In this document: positions 17,883-26,597 of the stretch, in pieces
Layout: each line of letters opens with the position of its first letter
Numbering within the stretch: position 1 is the first letter of the stretch
NCBI GenBank assembly: GCA_039811225.1
Contig: JBDHYG010000002.1
Span: forward strand, 170,773 to 234,772
Length of the DNA: 64,000 nt
Direction of reading: 5' to 3'
DNA from: JAFDXJ01 sp039811225
Lineage (GTDB): Bacteria > Bacteroidota > Bacteroidia > Chitinophagales > Chitinophagaceae
Program-made: the position numbers and the translations under genes
Notes under the pieces: generated by a model
What the model saw: the letters and a program-made list of their open reading frames with translations, nothing else
What the model was told of the DNA's origin: nothing
Database searches by the model: none

Positions 17883-19526
17883 TTATTCAAATGTACTATA
17901 AAAGTAAGGTGTCTCAGCGCCGAATTCTGCACTGCAGGTATCCACCATTTTATAGGACCGCATGATACCCATGGCTTTCCGCCGGGCATACACTTCATCT
18001 TCCGTGGAGTTGCCGGGAATGATACGGGCAATTTGTTCATCGCTGAAACCATTTTTCTTGGCACGGCGTAAAAGAGGCTCCGGTAAATTTTCTAAATGAT
18101 ATTGAGCCAGTTCTTTTTCTATAGAGCAAAGGTCTTGGATTTGGTAGATAAACCAACGGTCAATATGTGTTGCCTGTACAATCGTTTTTACGGAAACGCC
18201 CTGCATCAATGCATCTTTTATCCGGAAGATCCGGTCCCAGGAAGGTGTTTTTATATACTCGATCAGCTCTTCGGATTTCATCAGGCTTTTCCCATAATAG
18301 CCCAGTCCCACGGCTTCATTTTCCAGGCTCTGACAGGCTTTTTGAATGGCTTCATTAAAACTGCGGCCAATAGCCATCACCTCGCCTACACTTTTCATTT
18401 GAAGGCCGAGGGTTGTATTTGCACCTTTGAATTTATCAAAATTCCAGCGGGGCATTTTTACAATGACATAATCCAATGCCGGTTCAAAATAAGCGGAAGT
18501 GGTTTTGGTAATTTGATTTTTCAGCTCATCCAATGTATAACCAATAGCCAGCTTGGCCGCAATTTTTGCAATAGGGTAACCGGTGGCTTTACTGGCCAGG
18601 GCTGATGAACGACTTACGCGTGGATTAATTTCTACCGCAATAATTTCTTCTGTTTCGGGATTGAGGGCAAATTGCACATTGCACCCACCGGCAAAATTTC
18701 CCAGCTTACGCATCATCAGCATGGCTTTATTACGCATGTCCTGGAAAGCAGTATCGCTCAGGGTCATAGCCGGCGCTACGGTAATGGAGTCGCCGGTATG
18801 GATACCCATGGGATCCAGGTTTTCAACGGTACAAATGATGACCACATTATCATTTTTATCGCGCAATAATTCCAATTCAAATTCTTTCCAGCCCAGGACT
18901 GCTTTTTCTACGAGCACTTCATGGATCGGGGAAGCCTGTAAGCCCCGTTGCAATGCTTCATCCAGTTCTTCTTTGTTATGGACAAAGCCGCCACCTGTAC
19001 CACCAAGGGTAAATGATGGCCGGATAACAAGGGGGAAACCAATCTGCTGAGCAAATTCTTTTCCTTCCAAAAAACTGTTGGCTACAAAACTTTTTGCCAC
19101 CGGGATTCCAATTTCATACATCAGGTCGCGAAATTTTTCGCGGTCTTCAGCGGTATCAATGGCAGCCACATCCACGCCGATCATTTGCACATTATACTTT
19201 TCCCAGATCCCCAATTCATCGGCTTCCTTACACAGATTGAGCGCTGTTTGTCCACCCATGGTTGGCAAAACCGCATCTATTTTATTTTCTTCCAATATTT
19301 GTTCGAGGCTTTCCACGGTCAGGGGCAGCAGGTACACTTTATCGGCCATCATAGGATCGGTCATAATGGTAGCCGGGTTGCTATTGATCAGCGTTACATG
19401 AATACCTTCTTCGCGCAGGCTACGGGCAGCCTGGGAACCGGAATAATCAAATTCGCAGGCCTGGCCGATAATGATGGGGCCGGAACCCACAATTAATACT
19501 GATTGAATGGAACTATCTTTAGGCAT
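17883..19526 (-). CDS. carB: Carbamoyl-phosphate synthase large chain, N-terminal half only
   Basis: 547 residues from the ATG at 19526. They cover the carboxyphosphate-forming ATP-grasp half (SVLIVGSGPIIIGQACEFDY, IRPSFTLGGTGGGF and EINPRVSRSSALASKATGYP) and the helical oligomerisation domain, ending YKMVDTCSAEF...YFYSTFE. Standard CarB has about 940-1070 residues and continues with a second ATP-grasp half plus an allosteric domain. Here the gene stops at the linker between the halves, and recO starts 26 bases later with no remnant of the second half. Split CarB chains are known from Aquifex and Methanocaldococcus, so a working two-gene arrangement is possible. Otherwise this is a truncated copy. 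The coding sequence itself is intact, with all expected motifs of its half. Confidence 0.9.
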   Translation of the reverse strand: MPKDSSIQSVLIVGSGPIIIGQACEFDYSGSQAARSLREEGIHVTLINSNPATIMTDPMMADKVYLLPLTVESLEQILEENKIDAVLPTMGGQTALNLCKEADELGIWEKYNVQMIGVDVAAIDTAEDREKFRDLMYEIGIPVAKSFVANSFLEGKEFAQQIGFPLVIRPSFTLGGTGGGFVHNKEELDEALQRGLQASPIHEVLVEKAVLGWKEFELELLRDKNDNVVIICTVENLDPMGIHTGDSITVAPAMTLSDTAFQDMRNKAMLMMRKLGNFAGGCNVQFALNPETEEIIAVEINPRVSRSSALASKATGYPIAKIAAKLAIGYTLDELKNQITKTTSAYFEPALDYVIVKMPRWNFDKFKGANTTLGLQMKSVGEVMAIGRSFNEAIQKACQSLENEAVGLGYYGKSLMKSEELIEYIKTPSWDRIFRIKDALMQGVSVKTIVQATHIDRWFIYQIQDLCSIEKELAQYHLENLPEPLLRRAKKNGFSDEQIARIIPGNSTEDEVYARRKAMGIMRSYKMVDTCSAEFGAETPYFYSTFE

Positions 19527-19727
19527 GTAGATTGAATTGCTGCAAAAATACAAGACAAGATTTGGTAAACCATAAGAATTTATGAGTGATAAAGGAAAGA
19601 CAACTTAACATCACTTTTCAAATTGTTACTTGTATCAATTAGTAATAAATGTTTTCAAATGATAGTAAAACAATACAACTTCAATTGAATTTTTCCATTG
19701 TCAAAAATTAAACACAAAAAATAAAAA

Positions 19728-19752
19728 AGCCGCATCAAAAAATGATGCGGCT
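19728..19752 (-). terminator. Rho-independent terminator behind the M1 aminopeptidase
   Basis: Perfect 10-bp stem AGCCGCATCA (19728-19737) and TGATGCGGCT (19743-19752) with an AAAAA loop, followed on the minus strand by TTTTTTATTTTTTG. It lies 21 bases behind the stop of the aminopeptidase gene. The rest of the 246-base gap up to the carB start is AT-rich and presumably holds leader-free spacer. Confidence 0.9.
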
Positions 19753-19772
19753 GAATAAGATCCATTTTATTT

Positions 19773-22214
19773 TCATTTCAATTTCTCCTGTATATACGTG
19801 GCTATATCACCGCCTTTGGTGGCAGCCAGTTTTTCGAGGCTTCCCTTTAATAAACCATCGGTATAGATCCAGTATTTTTCCGGAATCTGTTTCCGCAGGC
19901 TGACAATCATATCCACACCGGCTTTGATTTTATTTTCATCCGTCAGCTTGGCGAGGAAATCCGCAAAGGCCGGCGTTGCGGTGAGCTTTCCATTGGATAG
20001 GGGCATATCACGGTAGCCATTGGCGATAAAATCGTAATCATTCGGATCAGCATTTTTCATCACAATATCGGTAACCACATTTGCCAGTTTTCCTTTGGCA
20101 TCTACGCTGTATTTTTTGGCCAAAGTATAGGCATTCGCCGGATCAAGGTGGCTAAGGCCTTCCAGGGCTGCTCCTGAAACCGTATAGGAAGAATCATTGA
20201 CATACTTTTCAAACAGGGGTTTGTAGGATGCATTGCCGGTATTGGCCAGAATTTCCAATGCACTTGCCTGTGTCAGTTTATCTTTCTCTGTTTGCGCCAT
20301 GGAAGCGATTTGCGCCATGATCGTTGCATTGGCCAGCAAGGCAGAATCATTGGCCAGGTAGTTTAACGTCAACCGGCGGAGCCCAGCAAATTTATCATTC
20401 AGGCCCCAGGCCAGTTCGGGGAGATGATGCTCCGCAAAATAATCGATGGCTTCGCGCCTGTCCATGTACAATGGCGCCACTTTTATTTGTTGCTTGTAAT
20501 TATCCGTGGTTTTGTTTTCCGTTTTTACACACAGTAAAACTTTATCCCCATCAAAATTTACCAGGGTGGGTTCCTGGGCTACCGGAAAACTAAACGTATC
20601 CACCCTGTTTTTTACCCAAACCGGGTAACGGGTTTTGGCTGCACCCTGGTATATATCAATGGCAACGGGTAACGTAAACACCTGCCCGTTTTGTTTTTGT
20701 TCTACGATCACTTTTTGTGTTCCACTTGCTTTATCATACACATAGTGAATATCCAATACCGGGTGGCCGCTGCCATAATACCATTGATTCCAAAACCAGT
20801 TCAGGTCCTGGCCGGTAACACTTTCAAAAGCCAGCCGGAGTTGTTGCGCTTCCCCGGTTTTGAATTTATTATCGGTGAGGTATTTTTTCAAAGAAGCAAA
20901 AAAGGCATCATCCCCCACATAGTTGCGCAACATATTCAGGATACGTCCGCCCTTTTGATAACTCACCGCATCAAATACATCTTCTTTATCTTTATAATAA
21001 AAACGCACGAGGTCCAAATCCTCACTGCCACTGTTTAAATAACCAGCCATGCCCTGATAATTTTCTGCATCACCGGCATCTTTTCCATATTTATATTCTT
21101 CCCATAAAGTCTGGCTGTAATCGGCAAAGCTTTCATTCACGGTAATATTGCTCCAGCTTTCTGTGGTCACGAGGTCACCAAACCAATGGTGAAATAATTC
21201 ATGGGCAATGACGGTTTCCCAGGCATTGCCATCCACCAGTTGGCGGGCATTCTGGTAAGCGCTTTCCTGGTGCAGGGTAGCAGTTACATTTTCCATTGCC
21301 CCACTTACATAATCGCGGCCGACGATTTGGGAATATTTTGGCCAGGCATATTCAACGCCCAGGCGTTCTGAATAAAATTTCATCATTTCCGGTGTAAGGC
21401 CAAAGATGCCGCGGGCATAGGGAGCATAGGCTTTTTCAACATAATAGCTTACTTCTTTCCCTTTGTAGCTGTCTTTTATGATGGAGTAGTCGCCCACTCC
21501 CATGAAAAATAAATACGGGGCAATAGGTAAATCTAATTTCCACCGGTCGGTGCGGGTACCATCGGTATTTTTTTTCTGGCTCACGAGAAGGCCATTGGAT
21601 AAGGTTACATATTTAGCAGGTACGGTCATGGAAATATCTACTGTTGTTTTTTGATTGGGTTTATCAATGGTAGGCATCCACACGCTGTTGGCTTCTGTTT
21701 CACCCTGTGTCCAGATTTGTGTTGGTTTATTTTTTTCTTCTCCTTTGGGATTGATAAAATATAAGCCTTTCGCATCGGTGATGGCTGCACTGCCTTTTAC
21801 TTTCACTTCATTCGGCTTGGATACATAATCAATATATACCGTATATTTTTCTCCGCGTGTATAGGTTTTGTCCAGTTTAATGCGTAGTTGATTATTCGCA
21901 TAGGTATAAGTAAGTGGTTTTTTACTTCCCTCTTTTTGAATCGCCACTTCATGGATATCCATGCCCTGTGCATCCAGGGTGAGGGAATCCGTGGGATAAA
22001 AATGGGGTTGTACCGTTAGCCATTCTTTTCCATACATATAGGCTTTGTCATAATCAAATTTCACTTCCAACCGGGTATTTACCAGGTCATTGATCTTGGT
22101 TGCTTCGGCACGGTATTCATGCTTCCAGGCTGTGTCTCCTGCATTGACCACTACTTCCTGTGAAAAACCGGCCATACCCATCAAAAGGGCCATAGCTAAA
22201 AATATCTTTTTCAT
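19773..22214 (-). CDS. M1 family zinc aminopeptidase, secreted
   Basis: 813 residues with a signal peptide (residues 1-19, ending GFSQE). An N-terminal beta domain precedes the catalytic domain with GAMEN (305-309, the substrate amino-end anchor) and HELFHHW, in which His338, Glu339 and His342 form the HEXXH zinc site, with Glu361 in NESFADY as third ligand. A C-terminal helical, HEAT-like part (about 570-813) completes the fold. Likely a periplasmic or exported peptidase for peptide use or turnover. It has its own terminator and a possible promoter, so it is probably transcribed alone. Confidence 0.92.
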   Translation of the reverse strand: MKKIFLAMALLMGMAGFSQEVVVNAGDTAWKHEYRAEATKINDLVNTRLEVKFDYDKAYMYGKEWLTVQPHFYPTDSLTLDAQGMDIHEVAIQKEGSKKPLTYTYANNQLRIKLDKTYTRGEKYTVYIDYVSKPNEVKVKGSAAITDAKGLYFINPKGEEKNKPTQIWTQGETEANSVWMPTIDKPNQKTTVDISMTVPAKYVTLSNGLLVSQKKNTDGTRTDRWKLDLPIAPYLFFMGVGDYSIIKDSYKGKEVSYYVEKAYAPYARGIFGLTPEMMKFYSERLGVEYAWPKYSQIVGRDYVSGAMENVTATLHQESAYQNARQLVDGNAWETVIAHELFHHWFGDLVTTESWSNITVNESFADYSQTLWEEYKYGKDAGDAENYQGMAGYLNSGSEDLDLVRFYYKDKEDVFDAVSYQKGGRILNMLRNYVGDDAFFASLKKYLTDNKFKTGEAQQLRLAFESVTGQDLNWFWNQWYYGSGHPVLDIHYVYDKASGTQKVIVEQKQNGQVFTLPVAIDIYQGAAKTRYPVWVKNRVDTFSFPVAQEPTLVNFDGDKVLLCVKTENKTTDNYKQQIKVAPLYMDRREAIDYFAEHHLPELAWGLNDKFAGLRRLTLNYLANDSALLANATIMAQIASMAQTEKDKLTQASALEILANTGNASYKPLFEKYVNDSSYTVSGAALEGLSHLDPANAYTLAKKYSVDAKGKLANVVTDIVMKNADPNDYDFIANGYRDMPLSNGKLTATPAFADFLAKLTDENKIKAGVDMIVSLRKQIPEKYWIYTDGLLKGSLEKLAATKGGDIATYIQEKLK

Positions 22215-22230
22215 TGAATTACATTTTGTG

Positions 22231-22238
22231 CAAATCTA
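22231..22238 (-). promoter_or_regulatory. Possible -7 element of the M1 aminopeptidase gene
   Basis: TAGATTTG on the minus strand matches TAnnTTTG and ends 17 bases before the ATG at 22214. No TTG lies at the expected distance upstream (the nearest are 10 and 26 bases away), so support is from the -7 element only. Confidence 0.35.
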
Positions 22239-22329
22239 AGGTTTTGAACAAACCGGGTTGTGTACAAAGTACTAAAGGCAGAAAACAGGTAGTAAAGGCC
22301 TGCCTTTCATAGCAATGGCAAATGCATTT

Positions 22330-22965
22330 TTAAACAGCTTCGTAATAAGCCTTATTCATGGCGCTGATGAGGTCCAGTACTTCATCTCTTCCCATATTTT
22401 TTTCCGCACTGGTGATGATAGTACGGGGAAGGAATTGTCGAAATGTTAACAGCTCTTGCAAAAAAGCCGCTTCATGGCGTTGCACCACGGCGGGTTTTTC
22501 TTTATCGGCTTTGGTGAATAAGAGGGTAAATGGAATGGCTGCCTGGTCTAAATTCTGAATAAATTCCAGGTCAATTTTCTGAGGTGTATGGCGGCTGTCG
22601 ATCAGTACAAAAACCTGTTGCAGGTTTTGACGGCCGGTTAAATAATCCCGGATCATCGTTCCCCAAACAGTTCTTTTTTGTTGCGCTACTTTTGCATAGC
22701 CATAGCCGGGTAAATCCACCAGGTACCACCGGGTTAAAGGGCCGCCGGCCCGCTCTGTGCTCTCCATTTCATAGTGGTTTATTAGTTGGGTTTTCCCGGG
22801 AGTACCAGAAACTTTTGCCAGGTGTTTTCTCCCACTAAGCATATTGATCAATGAAGATTTTCCCACATTGCTGCGGCCGATAAATGCATATTCCGGGCGA
22901 TCTGGCGGCGGACATAACCGCAATTCCGGGCTGGAGATTTTGTAATTACTTTTCCTGATCAGCAT
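22330..22965 (-). CDS. engB: Ribosome biogenesis GTP-binding protein EngB (YsxC/YihA)
   Basis: 211 residues. GTPase motifs in order: G1 GRSNVGKSSL (30-39), G2 region TPGKTQLIN, G3 DLPGYGYAK, G4 TKADK and G5 ITSAE. The N-terminal APEF-like segment PEYAFIGRSNVGKSS is typical of EngB. It assists assembly of the large ribosomal subunit and is usually essential. It is 18 bases downstream of the haem-binding gene start-to-stop boundary on the same strand, and 115 bases upstream of the aminopeptidase. Confidence 0.95.
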   Translation of the reverse strand: MLIRKSNYKISSPELRLCPPPDRPEYAFIGRSNVGKSSLINMLSGRKHLAKVSGTPGKTQLINHYEMESTERAGGPLTRWYLVDLPGYGYAKVAQQKRTVWGTMIRDYLTGRQNLQQVFVLIDSRHTPQKIDLEFIQNLDQAAIPFTLLFTKADKEKPAVVQRHEAAFLQELLTFRQFLPRTIITSAEKNMGRDEVLDLISAMNKAYYEAV

Positions 22966-22983
22966 GTGTATCGCATTGAAAAG

Positions 22984-23472
22984 TTAGCGCCGTTTTAATA
23001 CAAGGCTATCCGGTGGATACCTTTCTGCCAATGTTTTTTTAATGGATTCACACCAGTCAATTATGGCCTGCTTATCTGTGTCCGATAATTTTGCTTCCCG
23101 GTGCAACAGGGTATATGATGAAAGCGGCATCTTCGCTTCCTTAATCTCTTTGATACATTCCTTCATTTTTTTGTTTTGCCGCGCTATGGAATAGGTTCCG
23201 AATACGCTAAAGTTCAATTCATCTTTCCCTTCCCGGATATGATCATCGAGGTACCAGGCTACAGGCTGCACCTCGGCATACCAGGGATAGTGCGTGTTAT
23301 TGGAATGACAGTCATAACAACTTCGCTGCAGGATTTGCTGTACATTCTCAGGGGTTACATATATGGCCGCAATATCTTTATCGGAGGGTACTGTAGCCAT
23401 ATTTTTCTCCGGCCGGAAAAACTGGATAATAATAAATGCGATCAACAGGATGAGCAGGATTTTGCGCAGCAT
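22984..23472 (-). CDS. Haem-binding domain protein (c-type CxxCH motif)
   Basis: 162 residues: one N-terminal hydrophobic helix (ILLILLIAFIIIQFF, residues 5-19) that is a membrane anchor or uncleaved signal, then a periplasmic domain with CYDCH (Cys52, Cys55, His56) followed by NNTHYPWY. This is the Haem_bd family layout, frequent in Bacteroidota, with one covalently attached haem c expected. Electron-transfer partners are not visible nearby. A conserved Met near MPLSSYTLLH could be the distal ligand, which is inference. It is probably cotranscribed with engB (18-base gap). Confidence 0.82.
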   Translation of the reverse strand: MLRKILLILLIAFIIIQFFRPEKNMATVPSDKDIAAIYVTPENVQQILQRSCYDCHSNNTHYPWYAEVQPVAWYLDDHIREGKDELNFSVFGTYSIARQNKKMKECIKEIKEAKMPLSSYTLLHREAKLSDTDKQAIIDWCESIKKTLAERYPPDSLVLKRR

Positions 23473-23587
23473 ACAATGTTGTTTTAAATATATTTTAGAT
23501 GGTAATTTATTTCAGGCTTTGTGATCAAAGATAATTGCTTTGCTTAACTATGATAAAAGCCGGCATTTCTTTCTCCCGGTTTGTTTT

Positions 23588-24061
23588 TTAAAATTCAATA
23601 AATGAAACCAGTTGTTCGAGATAGAAGCGGTCGGTTTCATCAAAATAATTTTCCTGGTCATGATCAATATCCAATACGGCACACACATCATTCCCTTTAA
23701 AAATAGGTACAACTATTTCAGATTTTGAAAAAGTGCTGCAGGCTATATGGCCGGGAAATTTAGATACATCCGGCACGATCAGTGTGAGGGCATCCTGCCA
23801 GGCTTTCCCGCAAACACCGCGGCCTTTTTGAATCCGGGTACAGGCAACTGGTCCCTGGAAAGGGCCGAGTACAAGTTCATCCTGTTTTACAAGGTAAAAG
23901 CCAATCCAGAACCAGTCAAATTGCTCCCGAAGGGCAGCGCATACATTGGCGAGGTTGGCAATACAATCCGGCTCACCCGCCAGCAGGCCCTGGATCTGTG
24001 GTAAGAGAGATTCGTATTGTGCTGCTTTCGTGCCGGATATTTTATATATGTTTTCTGCCAT
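23588..24061 (-). CDS. Free methionine-(R)-sulfoxide reductase, GAF-domain type
   Basis: 157 residues, a single GAF domain. Cys74, Cys84 and Cys108 occur with the same spacing (10 and 24) as the three redox cysteines of E. coli fRMsr (84, 94, 118), in PVACTRIQKGRGVCGKAW and HIACSTFSKSEIVVPI. The DWFWIGFYLV and AVLDIDHD segments also match this enzyme rather than signalling GAF domains. It reduces free Met-R-sulfoxide using thioredoxin, in the cytoplasm. It is 5 bases behind the phosphatase gene on the same strand, so the two are likely cotranscribed. Confidence 0.9.
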   Translation of the reverse strand: MAENIYKISGTKAAQYESLLPQIQGLLAGEPDCIANLANVCAALREQFDWFWIGFYLVKQDELVLGPFQGPVACTRIQKGRGVCGKAWQDALTLIVPDVSKFPGHIACSTFSKSEIVVPIFKGNDVCAVLDIDHDQENYFDETDRFYLEQLVSFIEF

Positions 24062-24066
24062 ACTAT

Positions 24067-24762
24067 TTAAAAAATATTTTCCAATTCCTGTAAGTGATGA
24101 ATGATATAGGTGGGCTGAATCGTGGGTTGTATTTTTAAATGATTTACAAAGACTGTATCCATGCCGGCGGCCATGGCGCCTTTAATATCCGCATCCAGGT
24201 TATCTCCCAACATAATACTTTCCGTTTTTGTAGCACCGGTTTTTTCCAGGGCAAATTCAAAAATAGCCGCATGGGGTTTCAGGCTATTCGATGTTTCTGA
24301 TGTGATGACTTCTTCAAAATAATGATGCAGGCCGCTGCTTTTGAGTTTTTCATTTTGAATATGGTCAAAGCCATTGGTAATAAGATGGAGGCGGTAATTT
24401 TTTTGCAAGAGGTATTCCAATACTTCTTTGGCATAGGGGAAAATATTTTTTTTATAGGGGAGCCTTTCCAAAAATTCCCCGGCCATTTTTTTAGCGAGTT
24501 CTTCATTAGCGATTTTAAAATCGAGCAGGGTCAGCCACATGCGTTTCCAGCGCAATTGTTCCGGCCGGATTTTCCCTTCGGTATATTTTTTCCAAAGGGT
24601 ATCATTATGCAGGCAATACCTTTCCACAAAATAGGCTTGGTCATAAATGCCCTTTTCCGATAAGGCATTCAGCGTAAACACATCCTGCAGGGTTTCCTTT
24701 GCATTGGTTTCAAAATCCCATAAAGTGTGGTCCAGGTCAAAAAATAAATACCGGTATTGCAT
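24067..24762 (-). CDS. HAD-superfamily nucleotidase, YjjG-like
   Basis: 231 residues from the ATG at 24762, chosen because the HAD core begins at once with YRYLFFDLDHTLWDFE; an upstream in-frame extension of 22 residues has no family support. The nucleophile and acid-base aspartates are the D-x-D of FDLDHTLWD. Motif II is LHLITNGFD, motif III is SLKPHAAIF and motif IV is MLGDNLDADIKGA. The family dephosphorylates noncanonical pyrimidine nucleotides and so cleans the nucleotide pool. It is divergent from pdxH, with about 74 bases between the starts. Confidence 0.88.
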   Translation of the reverse strand: MQYRYLFFDLDHTLWDFETNAKETLQDVFTLNALSEKGIYDQAYFVERYCLHNDTLWKKYTEGKIRPEQLRWKRMWLTLLDFKIANEELAKKMAGEFLERLPYKKNIFPYAKEVLEYLLQKNYRLHLITNGFDHIQNEKLKSSGLHHYFEEVITSETSNSLKPHAAIFEFALEKTGATKTESIMLGDNLDADIKGAMAAGMDTVFVNHLKIQPTIQPTYIIHHLQELENIF

Positions 24763-24836
24763 GGTGCAATTTACAAACAAATTAAAATGCGCCCCATTCT
24801 CCGGGTGTGTTGTAATTTTACTTTTCAAGAAATTTT

Positions 24837-25478
24837 ATGAATGAAGAAATTGCCGGCATTCGCCATGATTACAAAATGAAATCCTTACTGCACGAGGATT
24901 TGGCCGGGGACCCTTTTGTACAATTTGGTATTTGGTGGGATGAAGCGCTGCATGCGCATATCGATGAAGTCAACGCCTTTACCCTATCCACGGTTTCTGC
25001 AGATCACCGGCCACATGCACGCATTGTATTATTAAAAGGGTTTGATGAAAACGGGTTTGTTTTCTTTACCAATTATACAAGTACGAAAGGAAAAAATATT
25101 GCTGCGAATAACCGGGTGGCCATGGTTTTCTTTTGGAAAGAACTGGAACGGCAGGTGCGGGTTGAAGGGGCAGCAGAAAAAGTGGGAGATGCAGAAAGTG
25201 ATGAATACTTTTTTTCACGACCCAAAGGAAGCCGTATCGGGGCCTGGTCATCGCCGCAAAGCACGGTGATAGACAGCCGCGCCGTGATAGAAAAAAATGA
25301 AGCACATTATACGTCTTTATACCCGGGAGATGTTCCGCGGCCCCCACACTGGGGTGGTTACCGGATCAGGCCCGATGCCATAGAATTCTGGCAGGGTCGG
25401 AGCAACCGGCTCCATGACCGGTTTTTATATCGTCTCCTGGAAAAAGGCCAATGGAAAATTGAACGCCTCGCCCCTTAA
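24837..25478 (+). CDS. pdxH: Pyridoxamine 5'-phosphate oxidase
   Basis: 213 residues, an FMN-dependent oxidase that makes pyridoxal 5'-phosphate from PNP or PMP. Motifs: IRHDYKMKSLLHED at the N terminus, HARIVLLKGFDENGFVFFTNY in the FMN region (quoted as ARIVLLKGFDENGF), SRPKGSRIGAWSSPQS, and the C-terminal EFWQGRSNRLHDRFLY followed by the terminal WKIERLAP, which matches the family end exactly. Full length. It stands alone, with convergent bTHX behind it. Confidence 0.96.
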   Translation: MNEEIAGIRHDYKMKSLLHEDLAGDPFVQFGIWWDEALHAHIDEVNAFTLSTVSADHRPHARIVLLKGFDENGFVFFTNYTSTKGKNIAANNRVAMVFFWKELERQVRVEGAAEKVGDAESDEYFFSRPKGSRIGAWSSPQSTVIDSRAVIEKNEAHYTSLYPGDVPRPPHWGGYRIRPDAIEFWQGRSNRLHDRFLYRLLEKGQWKIERLAP

Positions 25479-25491
25479 TGATTGCTTGCGC

Positions 25492-25611
25492 TTATTTTCC
25501 TTTTTTCTCCGCAGCCGGTTTATTTTTTTTCGGGGTTTTTGCCGGACGGCTTTTTCCAAATGAACCATTGGAAATTTTACCTTTTTTGGTTTTGATATCT
25601 CCTTTACCCAT
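25492..25611 (-). CDS. 30S ribosomal protein bTHX
   Basis: A 39-residue, extremely basic protein read from the ATG at 25611: it starts MGKGDIKTKKGKISNGSFGK and continues SRPAKTPKKNKPAAEKKGK to a TAA stop at 25492. The opening MGKGDxKTxxGKIxxGSxGxxRP is the signature of THX, a small 30S protein found in Thermus and widespread in Bacteroidota. It has no overlap with pdxH (13 bases after its stop, on the other strand). The gene is too short for usual ORF cutoffs, so it is easily missed. Confidence 0.9.
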   Translation of the reverse strand: MGKGDIKTKKGKISNGSFGKSRPAKTPKKNKPAAEKKGK

Positions 25612-25678
25612 ATGTTGTAATTTTTACTTTTTTAAAGAATGCAAAGTTGCAATAAAGAATTTAGTTGGCCATAAAAAA

Positions 25679-25701
25679 GCAGGAACAAAAATTGTTCCTG
25701 C
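25679..25701 (-). terminator. Rho-independent terminator behind the HU gene
   Basis: Perfect 10-bp stem GCAGGAACAA (25679-25688) and TTGTTCCTGC (25692-25701) with a 3-base loop, followed on the minus strand by TTTTTTATGG. It lies 19 bases behind the HU stop codon. Confidence 0.92.
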
Positions 25702-25720
25702 CTTTTGAGGGATCGAAATT

Positions 25721-25990
25721 TTACAATTTCGCGCTTAATTCTTTTCCGGCTTTGAAACGGGCAACTTTCTTTGCTTTGATTTTGATGGGAGCGCCAGTTT
25801 GCGGATTGCGTCCGGTGCGGGCAGCACGCTTAGACACGGAAAATGTACCGAAGCCTACCAGGGTAACTTTCCCACCCCCTTTTAAAGTTTTTGTAACGGC
25901 GCTAACAAAAGAATCAAGTGCATCATTTGCCTGTGTTTTAGTGATACCGGCATCTTCAGCCATCTTGCTTACTAATTCTGCTTTGTTCAT
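25721..25990 (-). CDS. HU-family DNA-binding protein
   Basis: 89 residues from the ATG at 25990, the normal HU length; a longer in-frame extension to 26134 is upstream leader and contains the promoter. It starts MNKAELVSKMAEDAGITKTQ and has the KVTLVGFGTFSVSKRAARTGRNPQTG stretch (GFGTF and the RNPQTG DNA-binding arm), ending VARFKAGKELSAKL. It bends and compacts DNA as a dimer. The strong promoter and terminator indicate a well-expressed single-gene transcript, as expected for HU. Confidence 0.97.
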   Translation of the reverse strand: MNKAELVSKMAEDAGITKTQANDALDSFVSAVTKTLKGGGKVTLVGFGTFSVSKRAARTGRNPQTGAPIKIKAKKVARFKAGKELSAKL

Positions 25991-26023
25991 GATGAATGAT
26001 TTAAAATGATTTTTAATAATAAA

Positions 26024-26052
26024 CAAATTTATCGGCTTTTCGATATCAACAA
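26024..26052 (-). promoter_or_regulatory. Bacteroidota-type promoter of the HU gene
   Basis: Minus strand: TTG at 26052-26050, an 18-base spacer, TAAATTTG at 26031-26024. Both elements fit the TTG / TAnnTTTG consensus, and the predicted start of transcription is about 28 bases before the HU ATG. The remaining bases up to 26285 contain no gene or clear signal that I can see. Confidence 0.7.
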
Positions 26053-26285
26053 AATTTTCTTTTGGATTTTGTGAAAATCTTAATCCCTTTAAATCCGCAC
26101 GGATAAAGGGTTTTAAAGAAAACCACCGGCACATGGTTCTATCCCGAAAATTTTCAGAAAGGCTGAAATGCAGTCTGGGTAAGGTTTTTCAGCAAAATAA
26201 CCGTTACACGCTGATGCGGCGCGGCTTTGCGGTAATATAAAATATTTTATGAAAGGAAACTGATTGAAAAAATAAATGTCCACAC

Positions 26286-26597
26286 TCAATGCACAAGTTC
26301 CATCAGGGAGCGAAAAGCCACCATTTTATCCGCCCATTGGTCAATACCTTTTTGCCGCAGGCCGGCTGCAAATTCATCCATGTACCGCTGATAATCTTCC
26401 CGGGTGCGGGCAAAATATTGTACGGTATATGTAGGGCCATGCGTTTCATCCATTTCGAGCAAACGACAGAAATGAAATTTTTCAAAACAGTGGGTTTCCA
26501 TCATTTCCGGTAAGTGCGTTTCGGTCATCCACTTTTTCCACGCATCATGGATACTCCATTCGGGTTGTATGGTTACATTATAAATAAGCATATTCAT
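26286..26597 (-). CDS. DUF4286 family protein
   Basis: 103 residues. Starts MLIYNVTIQPEWSIHDAWKKW after two extra residues (an ATG at 26591 is equally plausible) and has the family features HLPEMMETHCFEKFHFCRLL and YTVQYFARTREDYQRYMDE. The ferredoxin-like alpha-beta pattern suggests a small dimeric protein; no function is known. The first ATG overlaps the xth stop codon by one base (TAATG), so it is translationally coupled to xth. Confidence 0.85.
   Translation of the reverse strand: MNMLIYNVTIQPEWSIHDAWKKWMTETHLPEMMETHCFEKFHFCRLLEMDETHGPTYTVQYFARTREDYQRYMDEFAAGLRQKGIDQWADKMVAFRSLMELVH

Noticed and set aside
18583..19050. Plus-strand frame of 155 codons opposite carB
   Set aside because: Antisense shadow; the carB frame has continuous family motifs across the same bases.
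25991..26134. 48-codon N-terminal extension of the HU gene
   Set aside because: It contains the HU promoter, and the normal 89-residue HU starts at 25990.
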